Part shown: positions 36,526-45,676 of the stretch, piece after piece
Numbering within the stretch: the first letter of the stretch is position 1
How the letters are laid out: each line of letters starts with the position of its first letter
Assembly: GCA_045595285.1 (NCBI GenBank)
Contig: JAZOAC010000166.1
Span: 8,387 to 72,386 of the forward strand
DNA length: 64,000 bases
Source of the DNA: UBA1731 sp045595285
GTDB taxonomy: Bacteria > Verrucomicrobiota > Kiritimatiellia > RFP12 > UBA1067
Direction of reading: 5' to 3'
Position numbers and translations under genes: made by a program
Notes under the pieces: model-generated
Seen by the model: only the letters and a program-made list of their open reading frames with translations
Databases searched by the model: none
Told to the model about the DNA's origin: nothing

Positions 36526-37023
36526 ATGAAGGTCAGAGGTCAAGTCCACAAGTATGGCGACAATGTCGATACGGATGTGATAATCCCGGCTCGCTACCTC
36601 AACACGTCGGAGGCAAAGGAGCTTGCCGTGCACTGCATGGAGGATATCGACGCCGGATTTGCCGAAAAGGTAAAGGGCGGCGACATCATGGTCGCGGGCA
36701 GGAACTTCGGCTGCGGAAGTTCGCGCGAACACGCGCCGCTGGCGATAAAGGCAAGCGGAATCGCGTGTGTCATAGCGACTACATTCGCAAGGATATTCTA
36801 TCGCAACGCGCTCAACATCGGTCTGCCGATCCTCGAATGTCCCGAAGCGGCGGAGGCCATTGAGGCTGGTGACGAAGTGAGTGTCGATCTTGCCGCCGGC
36901 GTGATAATGGACAGGACATCCGGGCTCGCATTCCGGGCAGAGCCATTCCCGCCGTTCATGCAGGATCTGATCGCGGCTGGCGGTCTCGCCGCCTATATGC
37001 GGAATATCAAGGATAAATCGTGA
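36526..37023 (+). CDS. leuD: 3-isopropylmalate dehydratase, small subunit
   Basis: 165 residues, matching the short LeuD class that pairs with the LeuC type seen here. Signature: NVDTDVIIPARYL at the start and AGRNFGCGSSREHAP. An AGGAG site precedes the ATG. It forms the second subunit of the isomerase. Confidence 0.95.
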   Translation: MKVRGQVHKYGDNVDTDVIIPARYLNTSEAKELAVHCMEDIDAGFAEKVKGGDIMVAGRNFGCGSSREHAPLAIKASGIACVIATTFARIFYRNALNIGLPILECPEAAEAIEAGDEVSVDLAAGVIMDRTSGLAFRAEPFPPFMQDLIAAGGLAAYMRNIKDKS

Positions 37024-37036
37024 AGGAAAAGGAGAT

Positions 37037-38125
37037 ATGGCGATGAGTGAAAATGAGAATATGGTTCGGACTAAAAGGATAGTCGCATTGCCGGGCGACG
37101 GGATAGGTCCCGAAATCGTGGCTGAGGCGCTCAAGGTTATGGAGGCGTTGAGAACAAGGTTCGGACTGAAATTCTCAGTGGAGACATTTCCGGTTGGCGG
37201 GTGTGCGTATGATCTGTGCGGGAAGTGCCTTCCCGACGAGACGCTTGCCGCATGCAAGGCGGCGGATGCCGTTCTGCTTGGAGCGGTGGGAGGTCCGAAA
37301 TGGGATTCGCTTCCGGGGGCGGAGCGTCCGGAACGCGCATTGCTGGGATTGCGTTCGGGGCTGGGGCTGTTCTGCAATCTGCGTCCTGCGCGGATATGGC
37401 CGTCGCTGATGGATGCGAGTCCGATCAAGTGCGGCGCTGGCATGGACATGGTTGTGGTGCGTGAACTGACGGGCGGCGTATACTTTGGCGCACATACGCG
37501 TTCGGCGGATGGAATGTCCGCCCAGGATGTCATGGCCTATTCTGTCCCTGAGATCGAACGCATTGCGCGCAAGGCGTTCGAATGCGCACAGCAGAGGCGC
37601 GGCAAGGTCACGAGTGTCGATAAGGCGAACGTGCTGGAGACGTCAAGGCTCTGGCGCGAAGTCGTGAATCGCATTGCCTCGGACTATCCCGGCGTGGAGC
37701 TTGAACACATGTATGTCGATAATGCGGCGATGCAGCTTGTCCGCGACCCTGGGCGTTTTGACGTTCTTCTCACGGAGAACATGTTCGGCGACATTCTTTC
37801 CGATGAGGCATCGCAGATAACGGGGTCCATAGGGCTTCTGCCATCCGCATCTCTCCGCACGGACTCATTCGGAATGTACGAGCCTATACACGGCAGTGCG
37901 CCTGACATTGCGGGGAAAGGCATTGCGAATCCTCTTGCCACAATCCTTTCGGTCGCGATGATGCTCAGATATTCGCTCGGCATGCCGGACGAGGCGGATG
38001 CCGTGGAACGCGCTGTATCAGCTGCAATCGATGCGGGCGTTCGCACTCCAGACATGTCATGCGGCGGCGAAACGGCATCTACCTCTGAGATGGGCAGTGC
38101 CGTGGCAGCCCGTGTGACGGTCTGA
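37037..38125 (+). CDS. leuB: 3-isopropylmalate dehydrogenase
   Basis: 362 residues. Conserved: RIVALPGDGIGPEIV, the RELTGGVYFG segment, the KANVL region, and Asp-rich DILSDEASQITGSIGLLPSAS. It oxidises 3-isopropylmalate with NAD+. The first 14 residues (MAMSENENMVRTKR) precede the usual start of the family, and their DNA is largely a copy of the dispersed repeat. AAGGAG lies two bases before the first ATG and eight before the second (37043), so the latter may be the true start. Confidence 0.95.
   Translation: MAMSENENMVRTKRIVALPGDGIGPEIVAEALKVMEALRTRFGLKFSVETFPVGGCAYDLCGKCLPDETLAACKAADAVLLGAVGGPKWDSLPGAERPERALLGLRSGLGLFCNLRPARIWPSLMDASPIKCGAGMDMVVVRELTGGVYFGAHTRSADGMSAQDVMAYSVPEIERIARKAFECAQQRRGKVTSVDKANVLETSRLWREVVNRIASDYPGVELEHMYVDNAAMQLVRDPGRFDVLLTENMFGDILSDEASQITGSIGLLPSASLRTDSFGMYEPIHGSAPDIAGKGIANPLATILSVAMMLRYSLGMPDEADAVERAVSAAIDAGVRTPDMSCGGETASTSEMGSAVAARVTV
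37054..37074 (+). repeat. Partial copy of the 27-bp repeat inside leuB
   Basis: 21 bp match the left part of the family with one changed base (core GGTTCGGACTAA). It is read as Asn-Glu-Asn-Met-Val-Arg-Thr-Lys at the leuB N-terminus. Confidence 0.7.
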
Positions 38126-38142
38126 CATAGCGCTGCATCGGT

Positions 38143-39303
38143 CTACAGAGACAGACGCCTGTCGCCGGTGCGCTGGTATACCTGAAGATCGAACTTGGGG
38201 ACGGTGACGAAGATGCGATCGAATATGTCCGTCTGGATCTGTTCGTACTCGACCCAGTCGCGCGTTTTCGTGAATGCATAGACCTCGACAGGTATTCCTG
38301 TGTCGCCGGCCTCTGTCTGGCGCACCATGCATGTGAGCTCATGGGTGATGCTGTCGTTGTCGGCAAGCATACGCCGCAGCCATGTCTCGAATGCGGCGAG
38401 GTTGGATACCGGGCGGTCTTCAGGCTTGAGAAGCCCTTGGGATACGAGAGACTCCCTTTGTTCCGGTGTGAGTTCGCGTACCGACGTGATGCTGATCCAC
38501 ACGGGGCGCTTTATGCGCCGTCCCTTTGACGTGGACATGTATCTCCAGTTGATGAAGGCGTCGCTTATGAGTGCCGAGGAGGGAATCATCGTGACCGTGT
38601 TGTCGAAGTTCTGCACTTTTACCGTCGTGAGCGCAATGTCGATTACATTGCCGTCGGCATTGTACTTTGGCATGGTGATCCAGTCCCCGATGCGCACCAT
38701 GTCGTTCTGCGATACCTGTACGCCGGCGACGAGCCCAAGGATTGAGTCGCGGAATATCAGCATTAGCACGGCGGTGAGCGCGCCGAGTCCGCTCAGCACA
38801 AACGTGGGGCTCTTCCCCATCAGCGAGGAAACGACTATTATCGTCGCCGTGAACCAAAGGAGGATTTTTGCCATCTGGGAAAGCGTCTTGGAAGAGAATG
38901 CCTGGTTCTGAGAATGCGCATTGGCGACGGACCTGAGCCATGTTATGACGCTGGAGAGCGCGGCGGCGCAAAGTACGACCGTTGCAATGTACAGGATGCG
39001 CGACAGGGAAGCGGCCGCATCGGGGCTTTTAAGGAACGCCTTCGGGAGCCAGGCGAAGAGAATCCATGAGAATATGAACCACGCCGATGCCCTTATGAGA
39101 GTCGCGGATTTTGTCCTGTGCGCAGCGGTGTCGGACGGTTTCGCCATGAACTTGCGCGCTATTGACGCTCCGGCGATACACAGCGCAGAGGCGATGCCGG
39201 TGATGACGGCAGCGCATGTCGTCGTGGCGGCGGCCTTTGCCCAGAATGCATCCAAGCCCGCACCGGCCATCCAGTGGTGGATATTGGTCCATATGGTTTC
39301 CAT
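38143..39303 (-). CDS. MscS-family mechanosensitive channel (YbdG-like)
   Basis: 386 residues from an ATG with AGGAGG seven bases upstream. Five predicted membrane helices (about 15-45, 68-88, 95-120, 142-160, 165-190) lead into the pore region GALTAVLMLIFRDSILGLVAGVQ and the soluble MscS domain (GDWITMP, FDNTVTMIPSSAL). The long C-terminal domain and the insertion RRIKRPVWISI fit the YbdG branch. It releases solutes on osmotic downshock. It ends convergently with leuB, 17 bases apart. Confidence 0.9.
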   Translation of the reverse strand: METIWTNIHHWMAGAGLDAFWAKAAATTTCAAVITGIASALCIAGASIARKFMAKPSDTAAHRTKSATLIRASAWFIFSWILFAWLPKAFLKSPDAAASLSRILYIATVVLCAAALSSVITWLRSVANAHSQNQAFSSKTLSQMAKILLWFTATIIVVSSLMGKSPTFVLSGLGALTAVLMLIFRDSILGLVAGVQVSQNDMVRIGDWITMPKYNADGNVIDIALTTVKVQNFDNTVTMIPSSALISDAFINWRYMSTSKGRRIKRPVWISITSVRELTPEQRESLVSQGLLKPEDRPVSNLAAFETWLRRMLADNDSITHELTCMVRQTEAGDTGIPVEVYAFTKTRDWVEYEQIQTDIFDRIFVTVPKFDLQVYQRTGDRRLSL

Positions 39304-39549
39304 GTGTTTTCCTCCTTTTTGCCCACGAGTATACCATACTTGCACAATATGATGTAGCACTATGATCGCTTCCCTTCTCAAAATCGGTTTGAACACGTTT
39401 CTTGTAAATGTCTGAAAATGATATAATTGCCGACGATGGATAACTGAAGTATGCTGACGGCTGTACAAGGAGACTGTTTTAACTTGTATCGGCAGAGGAA
39501 ACAGTTCGGTTGGATTCATGCTTTGAAATAGGATGATCAAGAGGGTATC

Positions 39550-40317
39550 ATGACTACGAGAAGAAAGTTCGCTGAATCGGTGGTTCTTGGCTTGTCGGGG
39601 ACAGTCTCTGGACTTGCTGTGATGGGGTGTCGGTGCAAGCCTGAACAATCATCGGAATTATCGCTTTATGCATTCAAGTATGCGCAATCTACAATCGCGG
39701 AAAACCGTGTCTATCGTGGCGCATCAAAGTCTCGCCGCGTACCGATATCGTTTCTCTTCTACATGATTGAGCTAGGCCGCAGGAAAATTCTAGTTGATAC
39801 AGGATGTGAATCCATATCCGGCTTCAAGATGGATCATTTCATAACACCGGTCGCCCTCCTGGAACGATATGGCATTACTCCCGGTGACATCTCAGACGTG
39901 ATTGTCACTCATGCTCATCGGGACCATATCGGATGCGTTCCGCATTTCAGAAAAGCCGTCGTCCATATTCAAAGAGACGAAGCAGCCGTAGGCGCAAAGT
40001 ACCTGAAGGGACTAAGTGTTGATCTGTTCGATGCAGACCGGGCAGTGGCGGATGTCATAGAGGTGAAGAAAATTGCCGGACATTCAATCGGATCTTCAAT
40101 CGCAATTATTCATCATAAGGGCAGACGCATCGTGCTTGCCGGCGACGAATGCTATGTGCGCGGGTGTCTTGACAGAAGGATCCCCACCGGTGCGAGCTAT
40201 AATCCAGAGAAAAGCGAAGAGTTCATTCGCACGTATTCAAGTGGCGACTACGAAGTACACCTATATCATGACTTTTCAACGCTCCCTGATCAGAATGGCG
40301 TGCTGAAACTGATATGA
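39550..40317 (+). CDS. Exported metallo-beta-lactamase-fold hydrolase (lactonase-like)
   Basis: 255 residues. The N-terminus TTRRKFAESVVLGLSG is Tat-like and leads to a cysteine (VMGC) suggesting a lipoprotein. The metal motif HAHRDHIG near residue 120 and the LVDTGCE strand are those of the N-acyl homoserine lactonase/glyoxalase II branch. The substrate is unknown; a sugar lactone would fit the neighbourhood. A TGATATAAT box lies at about 39418. It converges with the regulator gene. Confidence 0.82.
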   Translation: MTTRRKFAESVVLGLSGTVSGLAVMGCRCKPEQSSELSLYAFKYAQSTIAENRVYRGASKSRRVPISFLFYMIELGRRKILVDTGCESISGFKMDHFITPVALLERYGITPGDISDVIVTHAHRDHIGCVPHFRKAVVHIQRDEAAVGAKYLKGLSVDLFDADRAVADVIEVKKIAGHSIGSSIAIIHHKGRRIVLAGDECYVRGCLDRRIPTGASYNPEKSEEFIRTYSSGDYEVHLYHDFSTLPDQNGVLKLI

Positions 40318-40333
40318 AACCCGCGTGGATAGG

Positions 40334-41485
40334 TCACTTGTGCCGATTTCGCCATTCGCGCATGGAGATGCCGGTCTTGCGTTTGAAGTATTGACGCAGA
40401 ACCGCCGGTGATTTCCATCCCGAGAGATCGGCGATGGTTTCCAGCATGACGTCTTTGCGCCTGAGAAGCGAATGGACGACCGCCAGTCGCGCTTCGAGAA
40501 TGGCATCACCGATCGACATCCCTGTCGCCTTGCGGAAGCGTATTTCCGCCAATCGTCTTGAACATGGGAACATCTGCGTTACATCTGCTGCGGTCAAACC
40601 GGTTGCCGCATCGTGGATGATGCGTTCGCGGGCCGCTTCCACACAGGCGTCTCTTTTGCGTAATGGGTCGCTCGAGGCCCGTCGCACTACGCGCAGCGGT
40701 CCGAAAAAGATGTTTTTCAATTTGACGTCAGGCATTTGCATTTGTTGATCAAGCAACTGAGCCGCAAAAAATCCTGCTTCGTTGAAATTGATCTCCACAG
40801 AGGAGAGAGACGGTGTTATGTTGGCTGCGATAAGTTCGTTGTTGTCGATGCTGACAACGGCAAGATCGTCGGGTATGGAAATTTCAAGGGCTTTTGCCGT
40901 CGAGATTACTTCTCTCGCGGTAGTGTCGTTTGCAGCGAAAATGCATGCGGGTTTCGTCAGGTTGGAGAGAAATTGTCGCATTTTGTTTTGAATAAGCGTA
41001 TTAGCCGCCGATCCCATTGTATTGGCAGTGAAAATTTCCGGGCTGAATCCGTGAAGGGCGAGCGTTTTAATGAATACACCTTTACGGATGTTCGACCAGG
41101 TGGTATCGCCAAACAGACTCATGAATGCAAAATGACTGCGTCCAAGACGGATGATTTCTTTGGATGCCAAAAGGGCGGATTGCCGTTGGTTGTGGAATAC
41201 GGAGGCGATGCGGTCGGGCTTATCGCCTGCAGAGCGGTTGAGGAAGACGGTAGGTGTAGCGCTGAAAGCTTTTGGAGAAAAGGCATTGATGATCCCGGCG
41301 CAGTCTGCGATGCAGCCGTCCGGCTTCCATAGATCCAAAAGCCGAGAAACGTTTGCAACCCGTCGACAGTCTTCAATGATGTTTACCGCCCAGCCGCATT
41401 TGTTCGCGTATTTCTGTGCGCCTTGCAGTTTATGTCGTGCGGATTCGCTTGGAGTATGTTGAAGATATAAAATTGTTTTCGACAT
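40334..41485 (-). CDS. XylR-type AraC regulator with LacI-like sensor
   Basis: 383 residues from MSKTILYLQHTP. Residues 1-270 form a periplasmic-binding-protein-like sensor (as in XylR and LacI); residues 285-383 hold two AraC helix-turn-helices (TAADVTQMFPCSRRLAEIRF and ETIADLSGWKSPAVLRQYF). Such proteins usually activate sugar operons. A TGGTATATT box ends eight bases before the ATG. It is divergent from the MFS operon, and the shared region holds a 42-bp element repeated upstream of the glycosidase operon at 47179. Confidence 0.9.
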   Translation of the reverse strand: MSKTILYLQHTPSESARHKLQGAQKYANKCGWAVNIIEDCRRVANVSRLLDLWKPDGCIADCAGIINAFSPKAFSATPTVFLNRSAGDKPDRIASVFHNQRQSALLASKEIIRLGRSHFAFMSLFGDTTWSNIRKGVFIKTLALHGFSPEIFTANTMGSAANTLIQNKMRQFLSNLTKPACIFAANDTTAREVISTAKALEISIPDDLAVVSIDNNELIAANITPSLSSVEINFNEAGFFAAQLLDQQMQMPDVKLKNIFFGPLRVVRRASSDPLRKRDACVEAARERIIHDAATGLTAADVTQMFPCSRRLAEIRFRKATGMSIGDAILEARLAVVHSLLRRKDVMLETIADLSGWKSPAVLRQYFKRKTGISMREWRNRHK

Positions 41486-41515
41486 GAGGCTGTAATATAC
41501 CACAGTTCGTGTTGT

Positions 41516-41557
41516 TTCGCAAATGATACGATAATAAATGCGTGAAATCTACTGTAT
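41516..41557 (+). promoter_or_regulatory. Conserved regulator-binding element, copy 1
   Basis: Shares 39 of 42 bases with 47087-47128 (core TACGATAATAAATGCG). It ends exactly 16 bases before the -10 box, so it covers the -35 zone, as for an AraC-type activator site. Confidence 0.75.
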
Positions 41558-41573
41558 AAAATGGATGGTTTGG

Positions 41574-41579
41574 TATAAT
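41574..41579 (+). promoter_or_regulatory. -10 box of the MFS operon (leaderless)
   Basis: TGGTATAAT ends seven bases before the ATG at 41587. Confidence 0.75.
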
Positions 41580-41586
41580 TTTGCGC

Positions 41587-42834
41587 ATGATTAAAGCAAT
41601 TCAGAATAAATGGACGCTCCTGGCGTTCCTTTGCGGACTGTTTCTCGTCTACACGGTAGATAGAGCCATTCTTGGCGTTTTGGCGATTCCCATTCAGGAG
41701 GAGCTGAAGCTTTCGGATGTGCAGTTCGGTCTTTTGAGTTCAGGTATTTTCTGGACGTATGCGATAGTCGTTCCGTTTGCCGGGTTGATCGGAGACCGTT
41801 TCAACCGCAGCAGGCTTATCGGCTGGGCGGCGATTTTCTGGAGCGTGATGACGTTATGCGCCGGCTTTGCGAATGGATTCATCACTCTCTTCCTGCTGGT
41901 TTCAGTTGCTGTCGTCATCCCGCAGACTCTCTATTCTCCAACGGCAAACGCGCTCATTTCCGAACATCACAAGGATACGCGCACGCTCGCTCTTTCATGC
42001 CACCAGGCCGCCTACTATACGGGTTGGTTCGTCTCTGGTGCGGCGGTGGCGCTCGTTCTTTCCCTCTGCGATTCCTGGCGCTGGACATATTTCATATTCG
42101 GCGGTGTCGGTATCGTTTTAGGTTTTGCTTTTCTCCTTTTCAGCAAATCAGATAACAGCCAGAATGTCACTTCTGCGGCAAAGCCTCCGATATCGGATTC
42201 GCTCAAGGCGTTCTTCTGCTGTCCGACCGCGCTTCTCTGCGCCTTTGCCTATATCATAGAAGTGTTTGTCGGTTATGGCTACAGCGCTTGGGGACCTAAG
42301 TTCATCGCCAAAAAATTCAATCTCACGCCCGGCGCGGCGGGAACAGGTGTAATGTTCTGGCACTATGCGGCGGCGTTCGCGGCGATTCTTGCGTCCGGCT
42401 GGCTGACGGACCGGTTCATCAAACGCTATCCGCGTTTCCGTCTCGTATTCATGCTGGCGACGCAGTTTGTCGCCGCCCCGATGCTTGTTCTCTTCGCCTT
42501 TGGGCCGACGTTGGCTTCCGTATGGACGGCCGCCGCCGTGTTCGGTCTTTCCCGCGGCGCTTACGGAGCCAACCAGTTCGCGGCGATTTTCGATGTCGTC
42601 GATTCCCGTTATCGGGCGGGAACGCTCGGCTTCATAAATGTGCTGGCCGGTCTCATTGGTTCGCTCGCCCCCATAGGAATAGGCTATCTTTCGCAGACAT
42701 ACGGCAACCGCGGCTTTGAATGGGGCTTTGCCTCGCTCGGAGTTTCGTTTATCGTGGCGATTGCCGCGCTACTGCTCGCACACTTCGTGACGTATAAGCG
42801 TGATCTGAAAAAGAAAGCCTTGGCGCAAGTTTAA
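41587..42834 (+). CDS. MFS transporter, probably for a sugar acid or glycoside
   Basis: 415 residues with twelve predicted membrane helices and the MFS motif A-like loop GLIGDRFNRSRL near residue 62. It resembles the anion:cation symporter group that takes up sugar acids and glycosides. It starts an operon with an SDR dehydrogenase and a DapA-type lyase, which suggests uptake and breakdown of a sugar acid. The substrate is inferred. Confidence 0.85.
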   Translation: MIKAIQNKWTLLAFLCGLFLVYTVDRAILGVLAIPIQEELKLSDVQFGLLSSGIFWTYAIVVPFAGLIGDRFNRSRLIGWAAIFWSVMTLCAGFANGFITLFLLVSVAVVIPQTLYSPTANALISEHHKDTRTLALSCHQAAYYTGWFVSGAAVALVLSLCDSWRWTYFIFGGVGIVLGFAFLLFSKSDNSQNVTSAAKPPISDSLKAFFCCPTALLCAFAYIIEVFVGYGYSAWGPKFIAKKFNLTPGAAGTGVMFWHYAAAFAAILASGWLTDRFIKRYPRFRLVFMLATQFVAAPMLVLFAFGPTLASVWTAAAVFGLSRGAYGANQFAAIFDVVDSRYRAGTLGFINVLAGLIGSLAPIGIGYLSQTYGNRGFEWGFASLGVSFIVAIAALLLAHFVTYKRDLKKKALAQV

Positions 42835-42857
42835 AGATTAAAAATAGGAACGTTAAA

Positions 42858-43625
42858 ATGAAGTATGATATCTGCAGTTTTGAGAATCGCGTAGCGGTTG
42901 TAACGGGTGCAGGCGGGAATATCGGTCTTGCGGTTTGTCGTCAGCTTGCCGGATATGGAGTGCGTATTGCCGCTTGCGACGTGGATGCAAAAATTGTCGA
43001 GGAACGCATTGCCGATTTGAAGGCCGCCGGAGCGGATATTCGGGCCTATTCGATGGACGTTCTCTCGCGCAAGGCGGTTTTCGATGCGATTGCCGCCATT
43101 CTTTCCGACTTCGGCAAGATTGACATCATGATCAACAATGCGGGCGTATGGAACCACCGCGACGTTATCGGCCGTCAGCGTTTTGAGGAGATGGATCCTG
43201 CCGAATGGAAACGGTTGCTGAAGATCGATCTTGACGGTGTGTTCCACTGCTGCCAGGCGATTCTGCCGCACATGATTGAACGCGGCTACGGTCGCATAAT
43301 CAACACCACATCCATCGCCGGCGAAGTGGGGCTGCCGGGCTATGCCGATTACGCCGCCGCCAAGGCGGGACTCATCATGTTCACGAAAACGCTGGCGATG
43401 GAAAATGCCAAGAAGGGCATCACCGTCAACTGCGTGTCTCCGGGAATGGTCGCCCGCGGCGAAATCGTGCCGGAACCGGGAACATGGATCGGCCGCAAGG
43501 GTGGTGCGGACGAAATGGCGCGTGCGATGGTGTTTCTTGCCGCCGATGAGTCCGGATTCATGACGGGTGTCGATATTCCGGTTGACGGCGGGCGCATCCT
43601 CGGTCCTCACAATTGCGATATGTAA
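42858..43625 (+). CDS. SDR-family oxidoreductase
   Basis: 255 residues with the cofactor motif TGAGGNIG, NNAG, catalytic Ser in TTSIAG and YADYAAAKAG (YxxxK). It is a classical short-chain dehydrogenase. It is 23 bases after the transporter and nine before the DapA-type gene, so it probably oxidises the imported sugar or sugar acid. Confidence 0.88.
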   Translation: MKYDICSFENRVAVVTGAGGNIGLAVCRQLAGYGVRIAACDVDAKIVEERIADLKAAGADIRAYSMDVLSRKAVFDAIAAILSDFGKIDIMINNAGVWNHRDVIGRQRFEEMDPAEWKRLLKIDLDGVFHCCQAILPHMIERGYGRIINTTSIAGEVGLPGYADYAAAKAGLIMFTKTLAMENAKKGITVNCVSPGMVARGEIVPEPGTWIGRKGGADEMARAMVFLAADESGFMTGVDIPVDGGRILGPHNCDM

Positions 43626-43634
43626 AGGCTGTTT

Positions 43635-44669
43635 ATGACGTTTCTGTTTGCCAGTTTTCTGTTTGCTGCAAGTGCGGTAAGAGGTCCGATGCCGATTCTT
43701 TCAACGCCGTATTTCGAGGATGGTGCGATAGATTATGAATCGCTTGCCGCTCAGACAAAGTACGTGGCAAAATGGTGCCCTGGCGTAATCTGGGGTCAGT
43801 CGAACGATTCTGTCGACTTGGTAACGCACGAAGAGCGGCTTAAAGCCTTCGATACGTGCGCGAAAGCCGTCGCCGGAACATCCGCCGTGCTTGCGCTCGG
43901 AGCGAACGGTACGAACGTTGTTCATTTGATCGATCTCGTCCGTGCAATCGAGGATACGGCAGAGCGCCACCCGACGGCAAAGATTGTCATTATTTCGCGT
44001 CCGACAAATGATGCCAGAAGCGAGGCGGATATCGAGAAGGGCTGGGAGGCGATAGCTCCTATCGCGAAGCGTCCGGTCATATTCCAGACGCACGGCGCCA
44101 AACATGTGCCTGAGCCGTCGGTCGAGCTGATGGTCCGCCTTGCAAAGCGCTATCCCAAGGTTTTCGGCTGGATCAAGGAAGAGTCCGCAGGAGACAATGC
44201 GAATGTGCGTATGGTTCAGGAGAACGCCGCCAAGCCCGCAATCAAGACGGTCCTGAGCGGATGGGGAGGCTGGCAGTGGCTCTGTCAGCTCCGTCAGTGC
44301 GGCAGTGAAGGGCTCATAACCGAACGTGCGGCGTATGCGCCAATCCTCGGAACGATCTGGCGTCTTTACGAATCGGGCGAGCGCGGTTCGCGTCTGGCGC
44401 AGGCTTACGCCATGTACCGGCTGCTCATAGATCAGCGGAATTTCCCGGCGGGACTCCGCGGCTATTCTCTTTACATGCTCAAGAAAGAGGGATTGTGCCG
44501 TTCGCTCGTTTCCCGGCAGTATCTGCACCGGGAAGTGACGGAAGGCGGCACGTTCGGCTGGGGTGACGGATATAAGCTTGAAACGGTCACGCTCACTGAC
44601 CGCCAGAAAGCCGAACTGGACGCTTTACATGCCGACATGATGGAATTTGTGAAGCAGGCAGTGCCGTGA
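43635..44669 (+). CDS. DapA/NanA-family lyase or synthase
   Basis: 344 residues. The TIM-barrel family is shown by LALGANGTN and the Schiff-base lysine in GWIKEESAG near residue 180. Members include dihydrodipicolinate synthase, sialate lyase and keto-sugar-acid aldolases. Context favours the last. The first 15 residues (MTFLFASFLFAASAV) look like a signal peptide, odd for this family. The last 40 bases of the gene recur at 62793. Confidence 0.8.
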   Translation: MTFLFASFLFAASAVRGPMPILSTPYFEDGAIDYESLAAQTKYVAKWCPGVIWGQSNDSVDLVTHEERLKAFDTCAKAVAGTSAVLALGANGTNVVHLIDLVRAIEDTAERHPTAKIVIISRPTNDARSEADIEKGWEAIAPIAKRPVIFQTHGAKHVPEPSVELMVRLAKRYPKVFGWIKEESAGDNANVRMVQENAAKPAIKTVLSGWGGWQWLCQLRQCGSEGLITERAAYAPILGTIWRLYESGERGSRLAQAYAMYRLLIDQRNFPAGLRGYSLYMLKKEGLCRSLVSRQYLHREVTEGGTFGWGDGYKLETVTLTDRQKAELDALHADMMEFVKQAVP

Positions 44670-44706
44670 TTGACAGGCGTTGATTCGCTCATTTTTTCGG
44701 GGATCT

Positions 44707-44930
44707 GTTACCCGGTTGTATTGCGCCGCTGGCGCGACCACGAAAACTGGGGCGGTGACGGATCGCGCAACTGCGCGATTGAAACGTCGCAGTCCGCCCT
44801 CACCCTGAGGCTGTGCCTCGGTGGTGCATCCATCTCCGTTTCACCCTTGCGGGTATCGTCACTCGCCGCAGACACGAAGCGGCTCTTCGAGCCGTCACTA
44901 AAAAACACGAAAAATTAGAAGCACAATCAA
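44707..44930 (-). repeat. Left inverted arm of the GxxExxY cassette
   Basis: About 224 bases made of small hairpins: GCGCC-gct-GGCGC, ATCGCGC-aact-GCGCGAT, GAGGC-tgt-GCCTC, ACCC-ttgc-GGGT, GGCTC-ttc-GAGCC. Read in reverse it matches the right arm, best at the outer 45 bases. No gene is credible in it. Confidence 0.7.
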
Positions 44931-45307
44931 TTTGCTAAGCGAAGGATTTCGACTTTGGGATATGCTCTAAAATTTATCAGTAGCCCAAGATTCATGCCGG
45001 TGATCCTGAGGTAATTAAGCAATTGTCCCTTGTGTTCATTATTGATTTGTTCAACAGTTTTTAATTCAAGGATGATTTTATCATAACAGATAATATCGGG
45101 AATGTATGTTTTTTCAATAGGCTCTCCCTTGTAGTAGATTTTCAACTCCTTTTTAGTATCAAAAGGGATTCCGCGTAAAGATAATTCTCGCTCAAGGCAT
45201 TGTTGATACACCTCTTCATGCCAGGCATTTCCCATTTCTTTGTAAACGGCAAAGATGGCACCTTGAATCTTATAAACTTCAGCGAGGTGTAAAAGATGTT
45301 CTTTCAT
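44927..45307 (-). CDS. GxxExxY protein (PD-(D/E)xK nuclease-like)
   Basis: 126 residues. The family signature is GNAWHEEVYQ near residue 25, and the nuclease-fold residues appear as PDIICYDKIILELKTVE (Asp, then ExK). Many PVC genomes carry several copies; function is not established. TACAAT ends six bases before the ATG, so it is probably leaderless. The gene sits inside a pair of inverted hairpin-rich arms, giving a unit of about 830 bp. Confidence 0.85.
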   Translation of the reverse strand: MKEHLLHLAEVYKIQGAIFAVYKEMGNAWHEEVYQQCLERELSLRGIPFDTKKELKIYYKGEPIEKTYIPDIICYDKIILELKTVEQINNEHKGQLLNYLRITGMNLGLLINFRAYPKVEILRLAN

Positions 45308-45319
45308 GCAAATATTGTA

Positions 45320-45539
45320 GCAAATCCTAAACCCTTTCGTGTAATTTCGTGACGGCGGAGCCGTTTCGTGTCCGGTGCGGCGGCTTGTACCCGATAGGGT
45401 GGATCGGAGGAAGCCTCGCGGCGAGACTTAAGTCTCAAGCCGCAAGAGGCTCCCGACGATTCAATCGCGATTCATCGCGATTAAGCCGCTCACCGGTTTT
45501 CGTGGTCGCGCCGCTGGCGCAATGTACAACTGAGTAACC
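45320..45539 (+). repeat. Right inverted arm of the GxxExxY cassette
   Basis: About 220 bases of small hairpins (GAGACTTAAGTCTC, ATCGCGAT-tc-ATCGCGAT, GCGCC-gct-GGCGC) ending in the 45-bp block GGTTTTCGTGGTCGCGCC...GAGTAACCG, which is also found at 61155 and, inverted, at 44707. Confidence 0.7.
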
Positions 45540-45676
45540 GATTACAATGACTTGTCCTTGGAATTCTGTAGGAACACCAATTGTATGTGCGGTGATGCAA
45601 GTTTTGCAAAGGGGTGATATCGTATGTTGCGGAGATTATGTGGTATAATATACGCAAATTTTGCGGAGATTATATT

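Noticed and set aside
42831..43610. Open frame of 259 codons on the minus strand
   Set aside because: Antisense to the SDR gene at 42858; the SDR has all family motifs.
45349..45537. 62-codon frame in the right arm of the GxxExxY cassette
   Set aside because: The arm is an array of hairpins and the frame is not kept in the left arm.
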